NCBI GenBank assembly: GCA_021811105.1
Contig: JAJZPM010000021.1
Location: 1-51,742, forward strand
DNA length: 51,742 nucleotides
Direction of reading: 5' to 3'
Source of the DNA: Nitrospirota bacterium
Lineage (GTDB): Bacteria > Nitrospirota > Thermodesulfovibrionia > Thermodesulfovibrionales > UBA6898
Under the pieces are notes generated by a model. It did not search any database and was not told the origin of the DNA. It was given only the letters and a program-made list of their open reading frames with translations. Positions 9,159-17,006 of this stretch are shown piece after piece. How positions within the stretch are numbered: the first letter of the stretch is position 1; every line of letters begins with the position of its first letter. A program made the translations under genes and the position numbers.

Positions 9159-10466
9159 TTGGGCCTGCTCACTAGCGTCCAGAATATATTCAAGGTCGAG
9201 GAGCTGAAGAAGAGGATATTCTTTACGCTCGCACTTCTTACGGTCTACAGGATTGGCTGTCATGTCCCTACGCCAGGGATCAACGGCGAGGAACTGAGCA
9301 AATTTCTTACGCAGCAGGCCGGTTCCTTCATGAATTTTTTCGATATGTTCTCCGGGGGTGCCCTGTCGCGGGTGACCATCTTCGCCCTCGGCATTATGCC
9401 GTACATCAGCGCGTCGATCATTATGCAGTTACTGACCGTCGTCATTCCCGCGATCGGGAAACTCGCCAAGGAAGGCGAGCACGGAAGGAAGATTATCACA
9501 AAATATACGCGGTACGGCACGGTGGTCATCAGCGCCATACAGTCTTTCGGCATCGCCGCAGGTCTCGAAAGCATGTCCCACGGGGCCTTTGTGCAGAACC
9601 CCGGGTGGTCGTTCCGGCTTATCACCATGATCACCCTCACCTCCGGCACGGCCTTCATCATGTGGCTCGGTGAGCAGATCACCGAACGGGGGATAGGCAA
9701 CGGTATTTCCCTGATCATCTTTGCGGGAATCGTCGCGCGTTTTCCGAATGCGATTCTCAGTACGGTCAGGCTCGTGCAGGCGGGCGAGTTGTCGCTCTTC
9801 TTTGTCCTTTTCCTTGTCGTAATGATGGTGGGTGTCATCGCGGGGATCGTGCTTTTGGAAAGGGGACAGAGGAAGATCCCGGTGCAATATGCGAAGAGGG
9901 TGGTCGGCAGGAAGGTGTACGGCGGGCAATCGACGCATCTGCCCCTCAAGATAAATACGGCCGGCGTTATCCCGCCGATTTTTGCCTCGTCGATAATCAT
10001 GTTCCCGGCAACGGTGGCGGGGTTTATCCCGGTTCCCTGGGTCCAGTCCATGGCGAAACAACTCGCCCCGGGTACGATTGTGTATACGTTGCTGTACGTT
10101 AGCATGATTTTTTTCTTCGCCTATTTTTATACTGCCATCGTCTTCAACCCCGTTGACATTGCGGACAATCTGAAGAAATACGGCGGGTTTGTTCCGGGCA
10201 TAAGGCCCGGCCAGAAGACTTCGGAATACCTCTACCGTGTCTTGTCGAGGCTGACATTCGTGGGAGCAATATACCTGGCGATCGTATGCGTCATCCCCGA
10301 GATCCTGATCACCAAATTCAGGGTCCCCTTCTATTTCGGCGGGACTTCCCTGCTGATAGCTGTAGGAGTAGCACTGGATACCGTATCGCAGGTCGAATCG
10401 CACCTGGTGACCCGCTCCTACGAAGGGTTTCTTAAGAAGGGTAGATTAAAGGGCAGGCGGAGCTGA
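9159..10466 (+). CDS. secY: Preprotein translocase subunit SecY
   Basis: SecY is the channel of the Sec translocon in the inner membrane, working with SecE/SecG and SecA. The product is 435 residues, normal length, with ten predicted hydrophobic segments. It contains the family blocks FFDMFSGGALSRVTIFALGI (plug/TM2 region), YTRYGTVV, ERGIGNGISLIIFAGI and the conserved C-terminal cytosolic loop around FVPGIRPGQKTSEYL. The TTG start abuts the rplO stop, so it is translated from the spc transcript. Unlike most bacteria, adk does not follow. Confidence 0.98.
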   Translation: MGLLTSVQNIFKVEELKKRIFFTLALLTVYRIGCHVPTPGINGEELSKFLTQQAGSFMNFFDMFSGGALSRVTIFALGIMPYISASIIMQLLTVVIPAIGKLAKEGEHGRKIITKYTRYGTVVISAIQSFGIAAGLESMSHGAFVQNPGWSFRLITMITLTSGTAFIMWLGEQITERGIGNGISLIIFAGIVARFPNAILSTVRLVQAGELSLFFVLFLVVMMVGVIAGIVLLERGQRKIPVQYAKRVVGRKVYGGQSTHLPLKINTAGVIPPIFASSIIMFPATVAGFIPVPWVQSMAKQLAPGTIVYTLLYVSMIFFFAYFYTAIVFNPVDIADNLKKYGGFVPGIRPGQKTSEYLYRVLSRLTFVGAIYLAIVCVIPEILITKFRVPFYFGGTSLLIAVGVALDTVSQVESHLVTRSYEGFLKKGRLKGRRS

Positions 10467-10554
10467 GGCCGCGTGCGGCCGGTACCCGCCGCGCTGGGCT
10501 TGCAACTGTCGCCGATGAGAGTGAATTCAGATACATTGATATTTGAGAGTTGAT

Positions 10555-11304
10555 GTGATCTTCCTGAAGTCGCCGCAGGAGATCGAAAAAATGGAGAGGG
10601 CCGGCCGCATAGTAGCGGAGGTGCTTGAGCTGCTCAGGAGCATGGTGAGGGCAGGAGTCACCACCAAAGAGATGGAGGGCGTTGCTGACGACCAGATCAG
10701 GGCCCGCGGAGGCACTCCGGCCTTTAAGGGATACCGGGGCTATCCTTCCAGCATCTGCACCTCGGTGAACGAGCAGGTGGTGCATGGAATACCCTCCTCG
10801 CGCAGGTTGCGGGAAGGAGACATAATCAGCATAGACCTCGGCGTGTATCTGGAAGGGTTTTACGGGGACGCGGCGATCACAGTCCCTGTGGGAGCAGTGG
10901 ACAAAGAGACGGCCGAGCTGGTGCGGGTGACCGAAGAGGCGCTCTATTTGGGCATCAGGAATGCCGTAGAGGGAAATCGCCTCCATGATATTTCCGCGGC
11001 GATCCAGAGAAATGTGGAACAAAGCGGGTTTTCCGTAGTGAGGCTGTTTGTCGGTCACGGTATCGGCAGGGAACTTCACGAAGAGCCGCAGATCCCCAAC
11101 TATGGGGTGCCCGGGCAGGGTCCGCGGCTGAAGAGCGGGATGACCCTTGCAATCGAGCCTATGGTGAACGCAGGCAGTCACGAAGTAAGAATACTGGATG
11201 ACGGATGGACGGCGGTGACCGTTGATGGTAAGAAGTCGGCGCACTTCGAGCATACGGTGGTGGTGACGACAGATGAGCCGATAATATTGACTAAATACAA
11301 GTGA
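10555..11304 (+). CDS. map: Methionine aminopeptidase, type I
   Basis: Removes the initiator methionine from nascent proteins; an M24 family di-metal enzyme. The 249-residue product has the metal ligands in order: two Asp in DLGVYLEGFYGDAA, His in GHGIGRELHEEP, Glu in LAIEPMVNAG, and Glu in HFEHTVVVT. The GTG at 10555 gives the family start (MIFLKSPQEIEKMERAGRIV) and has GAGAG upstream; an earlier TTG at 10543 has no ribosome site. It follows secY after an 88-base gap in which no adk is found. A strong promoter for infA lies over its last codons. Confidence 0.96.
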   Translation: MIFLKSPQEIEKMERAGRIVAEVLELLRSMVRAGVTTKEMEGVADDQIRARGGTPAFKGYRGYPSSICTSVNEQVVHGIPSSRRLREGDIISIDLGVYLEGFYGDAAITVPVGAVDKETAELVRVTEEALYLGIRNAVEGNRLHDISAAIQRNVEQSGFSVVRLFVGHGIGRELHEEPQIPNYGVPGQGPRLKSGMTLAIEPMVNAGSHEVRILDDGWTAVTVDGKKSAHFEHTVVVTTDEPIILTKYK

Positions 11305-11316
11305 GAAAGTTATAAT
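11287..11316 (+). promoter_or_regulatory. Sigma-70-type promoter for infA-rpmJ-alpha genes
   Basis: TTGACT (11287-11292), an 18-base spacer and a perfect TATAAT (11311-11316). The -35 box overlaps the last codons of map. Transcription would begin near 11323, at or within a few bases of the infA ATG at 11325, so the mRNA would be leaderless or nearly so. Confidence 0.7.
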
Positions 11317-11324
11317 TTTTGTTT

Positions 11325-11543
11325 ATGGCGAAAGAAGAGAATATCGAAGTCCAGGGCACGATCCTCGAGACATTGCCGAACGCGATGTTTCGGGTCGAGC
11401 TTGAAAACGGCCAGATCATACTGGCCTATGTGTCGGGCAAGATGAGGATGCATTTCATCAAGATCCTGCCCGGCGACAAAGTGACGATAGAATTGTCGCC
11501 CTATGACCTGACTAAGGGCAGAATTACGTATAGATTCAAATAG
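11325..11543 (+). CDS. infA: Translation initiation factor IF-1
   Basis: IF-1 blocks the 30S A site during initiation. The 72-residue OB-fold product begins [20 protein letters not shown] and contains [30 protein letters not shown] in the standard order. The ATG at 11325 gives the exact family length; TTG 11319 in frame is not supported. No clear ribosome site is present and a perfect -10 box ends nine bases upstream, which suggests leaderless expression from the internal promoter, while read-through from spc remains possible. Confidence 0.97.
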   Translation: MAKEENIEVQGTILETLPNAMFRVELENGQIILAYVSGKMRMHFIKILPGDKVTIELSPYDLTKGRITYRFK

Positions 11544-11576
11544 TTATAAAATGATGATATAATGTGAGGAGCAACT

Positions 11577-11690
11577 ATGAAGGTTCGTTCATCCGTGAAA
11601 CCGATCTGTTCAAAATGCAGGATCATAAAGAGAAAAGGCGTGATACGGGTTATTTGCGATAACCCCAAACATAAGCAGCGGCAGGGATAG
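11577..11690 (+). CDS. rpmJ: 50S ribosomal protein L36, zinc form
   Basis: A 37-residue protein, [20 protein letters not shown] then [17 protein letters not shown], with the zinc ligands C11, C14, C27 and H32. This is the C+ form of L36. GAGGAG lies seven to eight bases before the ATG. A TATAAT at 11558-11563 just upstream could be a further -10 element, but its -35 is poor. Confidence 0.95.
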   Translation: MKVRSSVKPICSKCRIIKRKGVIRVICDNPKHKQRQG

Positions 11691-11703
11691 AAGGCAGTGG
11701 AAG

Positions 11704-11796
11704 GTGAACAGTCAATAGTGAAGAGTAAAGGACTCGGCTGCAGAAGGCAATTATCAATCACTATTCGCTGTTTACTATTCACTTTTCACTATTTAC
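11704..11796. repeat. Long imperfect inverted repeat between rpmJ and rpsM
   Basis: The left arm at 11704-11729 and the right arm at 11771-11796 are 26 bases each and pair at about 21 of 26 positions. Both arms are built from a GTGAATAGT-like unit. The loop is about 41 bases. The element ends just before the rpsM ribosome site (AAGGAGG). No U-run follows. Confidence 0.7.
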
Positions 11797-11811
11797 CCAA
11801 GGAGGTTTAAG

Positions 11812-12186
11812 TTGGCGAGAATCGCTGGAGTTGATTTACCTAAGAGTGAACGCATCGAAATAGGACTTACGCGCATATTCGGGATCGGGAGGTCGGTCTC
11901 GAGGAAAATACTCGACGAAGCGCAGGTGAACCCCGATACAAGGGTGAAGGACCTGAAGGACGACGATGCGGTTAAGCTCAGGGCGATTATAGAGCGTGAC
12001 TACCGGGTCGAGGGGGATCTCAGACGCGACATAGGGATGAGCATTAAGAGGCTTCAGGATATAGGCAGCTACAGAGGACTCAGACACCGGGCCTCCTTGC
12101 CGGTGCGGGGACAGCGGACAAAGACGAACGCCCGCACCCGAAAGGGCCCGAGAAAAGCAGTCGTCGGTAAGAAGAAGGAGGCGTAA
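11812..12186 (+). CDS. rpsM: 30S ribosomal protein S13
   Basis: S13 is in the 30S head and bridges to the 50S subunit. The 124-residue product has [20 protein letters not shown], the helix-hairpin-helix ([13 protein letters not shown]), and the basic C-terminal tail [20 protein letters not shown]. The TTG start is set by AAGGAGG seven bases upstream. Confidence 0.97.
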   Translation: MARIAGVDLPKSERIEIGLTRIFGIGRSVSRKILDEAQVNPDTRVKDLKDDDAVKLRAIIERDYRVEGDLRRDIGMSIKRLQDIGSYRGLRHRASLPVRGQRTKTNARTRKGPRKAVVGKKKEA

Positions 12187-12189
12187 GGA

Positions 12190-12576
12190 ATGGCCCAGAG
12201 GAAAAAGGGTGTCAAGAAGGAAAAGAAACATGTGACGAGCGGTGCCGCCTACATTCAGGCCACCTTTAACAATACAATCGTAACGATCACGGATCCGGCA
12301 GGCGGCGTAGTTACCTGGTCGTCTGCAGGTAACCTTGGGTTCAAAGGTTCGCGGAAAGGCACCCCTTATGCCGCCCAGATCGCTGCGGAGGCCGCGGCGA
12401 AGAAGGCGATCGATTACGGTATGAGGCAGGTCGATGTCTATGTGAAGGGACCCGGAGCGGGAAGGGAATCCGCGATACGCGCCCTTCAGGCGGCCGGCCT
12501 TGATATCAATCTGATCAAGGACGTGACGCCGGTGCCCCATAACGGCTGCAGGCCGCCCAAGAGAAGGAGGGTGTAA
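12190..12576 (+). CDS. rpsK: 30S ribosomal protein S11
   Basis: S11 forms the platform at the E site. The 128-residue product has [40 protein letters not shown] and the C-terminal motif [17 protein letters not shown]. The start lies three bases after the rpsM stop with AAGGAGG within the rpsM end. Confidence 0.98.
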   Translation: MAQRKKGVKKEKKHVTSGAAYIQATFNNTIVTITDPAGGVVTWSSAGNLGFKGSRKGTPYAAQIAAEAAAKKAIDYGMRQVDVYVKGPGAGRESAIRALQAAGLDINLIKDVTPVPHNGCRPPKRRRV

Positions 12577-12577
12577 A

Positions 12578-13204
12578 TTGGCAAGATATACTGGTCCTCA
12601 GTGCAGATTGTGCCGCAGGGAGACGGAAAAGCTGTTTCTCAAGGGCGACAGGTGCTTTACCGAAAAGTGTGCCGTCGAGAGGAGGCAGTACCCTCCGGGC
12701 CAGCACGGCCAGCGCCGCGGCAAGCTGTCCGACTACGGCGTACAGCTGAGAGAAAAACAGAAGGTGAGAAATTCATACGGCGTGCTCGAAAAACAATTCC
12801 GCAAGTATTTCGAAAAAGCGGAAAGTAAGAAGGGGGTCACCGGCGAGGTGCTCCTGCAGCTCCTGGAGACCCGCATGGACAATGTGGTCTACCGGATGGG
12901 TTTCGCACCGAACAGAAACAGCGCAAGGCAGCTGGTGCGACACGGCCATTTTCTTGTAAACGGCAAGGATGTAAGCATCCCGTCCTATCATGTCCGGGCC
13001 GGAGACATGGTCGAGGTGAGGCAGCCGAGCCGCGAGCTGGACATGATAAAGGACAGCATCGCCAGGGCAGAACAGAGGGGCCTCCCTTCCTGGGTGGAGA
13101 TGGATTTTCAGAACTTTAAGGGTAAGGTTCTCCAGGTGCCGACGAGGGAAGACATCCAGCTTACGGCGCAGGAGCAGCTCATCGTCGAACTTTATTCGAA
13201 GTAG
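12578..13204 (+). CDS. rpsD: 30S ribosomal protein S4, zinc-binding form
   Basis: S4 nucleates 16S 5'-domain assembly. The 208-residue product carries C9, C12, C26 and C31, the C+ zinc site. [20 protein letters not shown] follows, and the S4 RNA-binding domain is at about residues 95-155 ([20 protein letters not shown]). The TTG start is one base after the rpsK stop with GGAGG at about eight bases. It lies between rpsK and rpoA, the typical alpha-operon place. Confidence 0.98.
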   Translation: MARYTGPQCRLCRRETEKLFLKGDRCFTEKCAVERRQYPPGQHGQRRGKLSDYGVQLREKQKVRNSYGVLEKQFRKYFEKAESKKGVTGEVLLQLLETRMDNVVYRMGFAPNRNSARQLVRHGHFLVNGKDVSIPSYHVRAGDMVEVRQPSRELDMIKDSIARAEQRGLPSWVEMDFQNFKGKVLQVPTREDIQLTAQEQLIVELYSK

Positions 13205-13291
13205 GGCTGTAAGGCAGGGCCGGAGTCGGGGATTTCCCTGATAACTTCGTGAACGAGAAAAAATATAAATTTGAGGCAGATGGGAGGCCTT

Positions 13292-14332
13292 ATGAATCTG
13301 AAGAAAAAAGGCTTTCAACTACCTGACAAAATCAGGTTTGATGAAGAAACGCTGAGCAGTACCTATGGAAAGCTCATTGTGGAGCCGCTGGAGCGAGGGT
13401 TCGGGACCACGATGGGGAATTCACTCAGGAGGGTGCTGCTCTCTTCCCTTGAAGGCGCCGGGATCACCGCCGTTAAATTGTCCGGTGCGCTTCATGAGTT
13501 TTCGACGATCAATGGCGTAAAGGAAGACGTCATCAACATAATCCTGAATCTCAAGAAGTTGAGACTGAAGTTTTACGGGGAAGGAAGCAAGATAGGCTCC
13601 TTTCATGTGAAGGGTCCGGGACAGGTGACCGGCGCCGATCTGCAGGTCGACTCCTCGATTGAGGTATTGAACCCGGAGCTGCCTATTGCGACGCTTGACA
13701 AGGGGGCGACGTTCGAGGCGGAAGTCTATATCAGGAAGGGCAAGGGGTATGTCTCATCCGACCTGAACAAGGAAGACCTTCCGGTGGGGATGATCGCTGT
13801 CGACGCGGTGTTTGCGCCGCTCAAGAAGGTCAATTTTTGGGTCGAAAAAACAAGGGTCGGCAGGGAGACTGATTACGACAGGCTGATTATGGAGATCTGG
13901 AGCGACGGGAGCATCACGCCCGAGAAGGCGGTGTCGCAGGCAGCATCGATCATCATCGAACATATGGACCTTTTCGTGTTCGAGGATGAAGACGAAGAGG
14001 TGCCTGTTTCGGAAGATACCGGGGTCATGCACCTGGAGGGGAAGGCGATCCCCGCCTCGCTGAACGACAACCTCTTCAAGAACGTGGACGAACTGGAGCT
14101 TTCCGTCAGGTCGTATAACTGCCTGAAGAACGCCAATATCAAGACGATCGTCGAACTGGTCCAGAAAACAGAGCCGGAGATGCTGAAGACGAAGAACTTC
14201 GGCAGGAAATCGCTGAACGAGATCAAAGAGATACTCGGCAGGATGGGCCTCCATCTCGGCATGAAGGTCGATGTCGACAATCTGAGCAAAGAAGCAGTAC
14301 AGACCGGAGGTATTAAACAGAATGCGTCATAA
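13292..14332 (+). CDS. rpoA: RNA polymerase alpha subunit
   Basis: Alpha dimerises to seed RNA polymerase assembly; its C-terminal domain binds UP elements and activators. The 346-residue product has the N-terminal domain (about 1-230) with VEPLERGFGTTMGNSLRRVL and the C-terminal domain (about 255-325) with LELSVRSYNCLKNANIKTI and FGRKSLNEIKEILGRMGL. ATG 13292 is preferred because GGGAGG lies four bases upstream, although ATG 13280 and TTG 13271 are in frame. An 87-base spacer separates it from rpsD. The stop overlaps rplQ by 11 bases. Confidence 0.97.
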   Translation: MNLKKKGFQLPDKIRFDEETLSSTYGKLIVEPLERGFGTTMGNSLRRVLLSSLEGAGITAVKLSGALHEFSTINGVKEDVINIILNLKKLRLKFYGEGSKIGSFHVKGPGQVTGADLQVDSSIEVLNPELPIATLDKGATFEAEVYIRKGKGYVSSDLNKEDLPVGMIAVDAVFAPLKKVNFWVEKTRVGRETDYDRLIMEIWSDGSITPEKAVSQAASIIIEHMDLFVFEDEDEEVPVSEDTGVMHLEGKAIPASLNDNLFKNVDELELSVRSYNCLKNANIKTIVELVQKTEPEMLKTKNFGRKSLNEIKEILGRMGLHLGMKVDVDNLSKEAVQTGGIKQNAS

Positions 14333-14774
14333 AGTTGATGGAAGATTATTCGGCAGGCCTGCCAACCAGAGGAAGGCCCTTTTGAGGGGCATCGTGACCG
14401 CCCTGTTCGACCAGCAGAGGATCGAGACGACCGTTCCTAAGGCTAAGGAGGCCAAGCGAATTGCCGAGAGAATGATCACCTTCGGGATCAAGGGCGACCT
14501 TCATTCGAAACGCCAGGTGCTGTCGTATGTCACCGACAGGACCGCTGCCTCGAAACTTTTCACCGACATCGCGCCGCGCTTTCAGGGCAGAAACGGAGGC
14601 TACCTCAGACTCGTCCAGACGAGGCAGCGCCTGAAGGACTCGGCACCGATGGCGATTCTTGAATTCATAGATTATGAGACTGTGAAGCAGGCGAAGGGCA
14701 AGGCGGCAAAAGAAGAAAAGGCCGAGAAAAAGAAGCCTGATAAGAAAGCCGTTAAGAAGGAGTCGAAGGCGTGA
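14322..14774 (+). CDS. rplQ: 50S ribosomal protein L17 with basic C-terminal tail
   Basis: L17 sits at the tunnel exit side of the 50S subunit. The first 118 residues are the conserved domain: MRHKVDGRLFGRPANQRKAL, RIETTVPKAKEAKRIAERMI and the end near LRLVQTRQRLKDSAPMAILEF. About 32 residues of Lys/Ala/Glu-rich tail follow, a lineage-specific extension. The ribosome site for the next small gene lies within the last codons of rplQ. Confidence 0.97.
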   Translation: MRHKVDGRLFGRPANQRKALLRGIVTALFDQQRIETTVPKAKEAKRIAERMITFGIKGDLHSKRQVLSYVTDRTAASKLFTDIAPRFQGRNGGYLRLVQTRQRLKDSAPMAILEFIDYETVKQAKGKAAKEEKAEKKKPDKKAVKKESKA

Positions 14775-14860
14775 GCGACCTCCTTGCGGTTTTCGGAGTA
14801 GTCGCAGTCTGGCTGGTTCTCCAGTTGTTTGTCTTTCCGAAGCTCGGGGTCCCGACCTGA
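14771..14860 (+). CDS. 29-residue membrane peptide coupled to rplQ
   Basis: A short reading frame, GTG to TGA, whose start overlaps the rplQ stop (GTGA). A strong ribosome site, AAGGAG at 14757-14762, is eight bases upstream. The product is MSDLLAVFGVVAVWLVLQLF followed by VFPKLGVPT: one hydrophobic helix (about residues 4-22) and a short conserved-looking PKLGVPT tail. I have an impression of similar short membrane peptides with an LP-K/R-LGV-T ending in related anaerobes, but cannot name a family. The strong site, coupling and clear transmembrane profile argue that it is translated. Function unknown. Confidence 0.65.
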   Translation: MSDLLAVFGVVAVWLVLQLFVFPKLGVPT

Positions 14861-14940
14861 GCGGTCCCGAAGGTCCCGGGCAGGACCGAAAAGAAATGCA
14901 GACCCCGTTAAAGATTGATCTCTCACCGGGTGAGTAAATA

Positions 14941-14975
14941 AGAAGGGCCCTGCAAGGGGCCCTCTTTCGTTTTAC
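14941..14975 (+). terminator. Rho-independent terminator of the ribosomal superoperon
   Basis: A stem AGGGCCC (14944-14950) pairs with GGGCCCT (14957-14963) around a six-base loop and is followed by CTTTCGTTTT. It ends the tuf-to-rplQ run and lies shortly before the convergent CBS gene. Confidence 0.8.
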
Positions 14976-15076
14976 TTCCTTGTTATGCTGATAGTATCCC
15001 AAATCAGGCAGTTGGAAGAGCGCGCCTCGCGAACGAAGGTCAGCAATTCCCGCTGCATTTTCCGGGATTATTTGTT

Positions 15077-15553
15077 CTACTTCTCGCCGGACGCTGCCAG
15101 CAGCCCGGCTTCAGCCGCGTACTCGTTGCCCGTAATATAATTCTCAAGGTCCCTGATCGTGACCTTCTGCGCGGTGATCAGGGCGTTCACCACGTCACCG
15201 ATGCTCACAAGCCCTATCAACGCGCCCTTCTCGATGACCGGCAGATGCCGCATGCGCTTTGCCGTCATGAGCGCCATGCAGTCCTCGATCGTCTTGTCCG
15301 GCTCGATGTAGAAGACCGGCGCGCTCATCAACTCTGCCACAAACGTACTCTTGGATGACTTTCCTTTCAGGATCACCTTCCTGGCGTAATCCCGCTCCGA
15401 AAAGATGCCGACGACGTTGTCGCAGTCCATCACGAGCAGCGCACCCACGTCCCTTTCGGCCATCAACTGCAGTGCCTCGTATGCGGTCCTTTGCGGCCCG
15501 ACCGACCATACACTGCCGCCCTTTGTCCCAAGGATCTTCCTGACTGTTATCAT
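15077..15553 (-). CDS. Two-CBS-domain protein
   Basis: The 158-residue product, start MITVRKILGTKGG, has two CBS domains in tandem (about residues 5-60 and 72-130). The first includes AERDVGALLVMDCDNVVGIF and SERDYARK. The second includes MTAKRMRHLPVIEKGALIGL and SIGDVV. CBS pairs bind adenine nucleotides or related ligands and sense energy state; no effector domain is attached, so the partner is unknown. The ATG at 15553 is supported by GGGAGG about nine bases upstream. The gene is downstream of an unusually structured leader and converges with the ribosomal operon. Confidence 0.9.
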   Translation of the reverse strand: MITVRKILGTKGGSVWSVGPQRTAYEALQLMAERDVGALLVMDCDNVVGIFSERDYARKVILKGKSSKSTFVAELMSAPVFYIEPDKTIEDCMALMTAKRMRHLPVIEKGALIGLVSIGDVVNALITAQKVTIRDLENYITGNEYAAEAGLLAASGEK

Positions 15554-15592
15554 TGTATCGTTCCTCCCTTCTGCGTTAGGGGTCCATCCCGG

Positions 15593-15800
15593 AAAAAAAA
15601 GCCGAACTGCGGAGGTATCACCGCAGTCCGGGCCAGCAGTAATGCAGTTTCCGGTTCGGCCTTTGACCTCCCCTCCCAAGGAGGCGTTGCGCGTCCGGTC
15701 CTGCCCTTCGGGTGGGCATTTGCCTTTTCCCACCCAGTCTATCATTCCTCGTTCCCGGACCCACGACTGGTCGGGGATCCGGCCCTATACTTAATTTAAC
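15593..15800 (-). ncRNA. Structured RNA leader or 3' region ending in an intrinsic-terminator-like stem
   Basis: Read on the minus strand, this segment folds into several strong stems: GGGTGGG with CCCACCC (or alternatively TGCCC with GGGCA), CTCC/GGAG pairs, ACTGCGG (15627-15621) with CCGCAGT (15612-15606), and an enclosing GCCGAA (15660-15655) with TTCGGC (15606-15601), followed at once by eight T (15600-15593). The CBS start is only 40 bases further on. It is either an attenuator/riboswitch-like leader of the CBS gene or the terminator region of the upstream HEAT/HD-GYP operon. A core reading AGGCAAA-stem-GGACGC-AACGCC faintly recalls the c-di-GMP-I (GEMM) aptamer, but its second half is not recognisable. 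Confidence 0.45.
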
Positions 15801-15914
15801 CTTACTCCTGTCGGCGCACCGATGTCAATTAGGTAATTTTAATTACCAGAAGAACTAAAGTCGATGATTTATCGGGGAATTTCGATTTGTTCAGAATGCC
15901 GAAAACAGAGTGGA

Positions 15915-17006
15915 TCAGAGTGTATTACTTCGGGTGAGCGCTGCTATGAAGTGATCAACGAGGAAGGGATTGAATTCTGTCCCCGCCCCCTCTTTAAGGA
16001 GATTCACAATCGACGCGACACCGACCGACTTTCTATACGGCCTTTCCGTCCTCAACGCATCGAAAAAGTCCGATATCGCGACCATCTGACTGATAAGGTG
16101 CTGCTTCTCTTCCTCTTCCCTTGTTCCGGGATAGCCGCTCCCGTCAAACTTCCTGTGGTGCTCGAAGGCAACGACCATCGCAAGTCTGGGCATGTTCGGA
16201 AGGGTGGAGAGGTATCTCGCCCCGCGCAGGGGATGAAGCTTCATCAACTCCCATTCATCCGGATCGAGCTTCGACTGTTTTTCCAGCACCTCGACCGGAA
16301 CAAAGAGCTTGCCCACATCGTGAAGGAGTCCTGCAAGGCCTACATCGCAGACGAGCTCTTCGTGCATCCCAAGCGTCTCTGCCTGGAATATCGTAAGTAC
16401 AGAGACATTGGTGGCATGTGTATACGTGTATTCATTGTATGCCTTTACAGGGCTCAATATGCTGAGGACGTTTGCCTCCTTTTTCAGGGTAGTGAGCAGC
16501 CCGGCCACCGAGTCTTCAAGTCTTCCCATGTCCAGTTTTTCTTTGTTGGAAATCCTCTTAAAGGCCTCCTTGATCTTTGCGAGGTTGTCCTCGACAAACG
16601 CTGTCAGGCTGCAGTCGTCGGACCGGGTCCGCAATTCTATGATGCCGACCGATATATGCTCACTCTTCAGGACATGCTCGTTTGAGGCCATGCCGGAGAT
16701 GAATTTCCGGAACTCGTCAGCCGACAACCCCTCCCTGATCTCGATCTTCTCGATCCCCTTTCTCCGGAGCTTCCTTGCCAGGCTGCCAAAGTGAATACCC
16801 ATTTCAGCAAGCGGCGTATTGTTGAAGACCAGGCCCTCACCCAGCAAGGTGATGCTCAGTGCCCCGTTTTCATAAAGGTCCTTCAGCTGCACAAAGGCCT
16901 TCGCCGCGAATTCGCCGACAATGGGATGGCTCGCCGAGTAAAGGGCGCAATTGGAGAAGGCGGCCATCAGGCTGGCCGTAAAATCCGAGATCCTGCCCTC
17001 AGTCAC
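15915..17006 (-). CDS. HD-GYP domain protein (probable c-di-GMP phosphodiesterase)
   Basis: HD-GYP enzymes hydrolyse cyclic di-GMP. The 363-residue product has an N-terminal domain (about 1-130) shared with the upstream HEAT gene (VFNNTPLAEMG; LRRKGIEKIEI), then the HD-GYP domain (about 180-350). Metal-site residues are visible: H197 (YTHATN), H229-D230 (GLLHDVGK), H258 (KLHPLRG), H283-H284, and DGSGYP at 288-293. The catalytic set looks complete. The start overlaps the end of the upstream gene by eight bases, so the two are co-expressed. No signal peptide or receiver domain is visible. Confidence 0.9.
   Translation of the reverse strand: MTEGRISDFTASLMAAFSNCALYSASHPIVGEFAAKAFVQLKDLYENGALSITLLGEGLVFNNTPLAEMGIHFGSLARKLRRKGIEKIEIREGLSADEFRKFISGMASNEHVLKSEHISVGIIELRTRSDDCSLTAFVEDNLAKIKEAFKRISNKEKLDMGRLEDSVAGLLTTLKKEANVLSILSPVKAYNEYTYTHATNVSVLTIFQAETLGMHEELVCDVGLAGLLHDVGKLFVPVEVLEKQSKLDPDEWELMKLHPLRGARYLSTLPNMPRLAMVVAFEHHRKFDGSGYPGTREEEEKQHLISQMVAISDFFDALRTERPYRKSVGVASIVNLLKEGAGTEFNPFLVDHFIAALTRSNTL

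Noticed and set aside
15864-16685. A 273-codon plus-strand frame opposite the HD-GYP gene
   Set aside because: The minus-strand frame has all HD-GYP motifs; the plus frame is its shadow.
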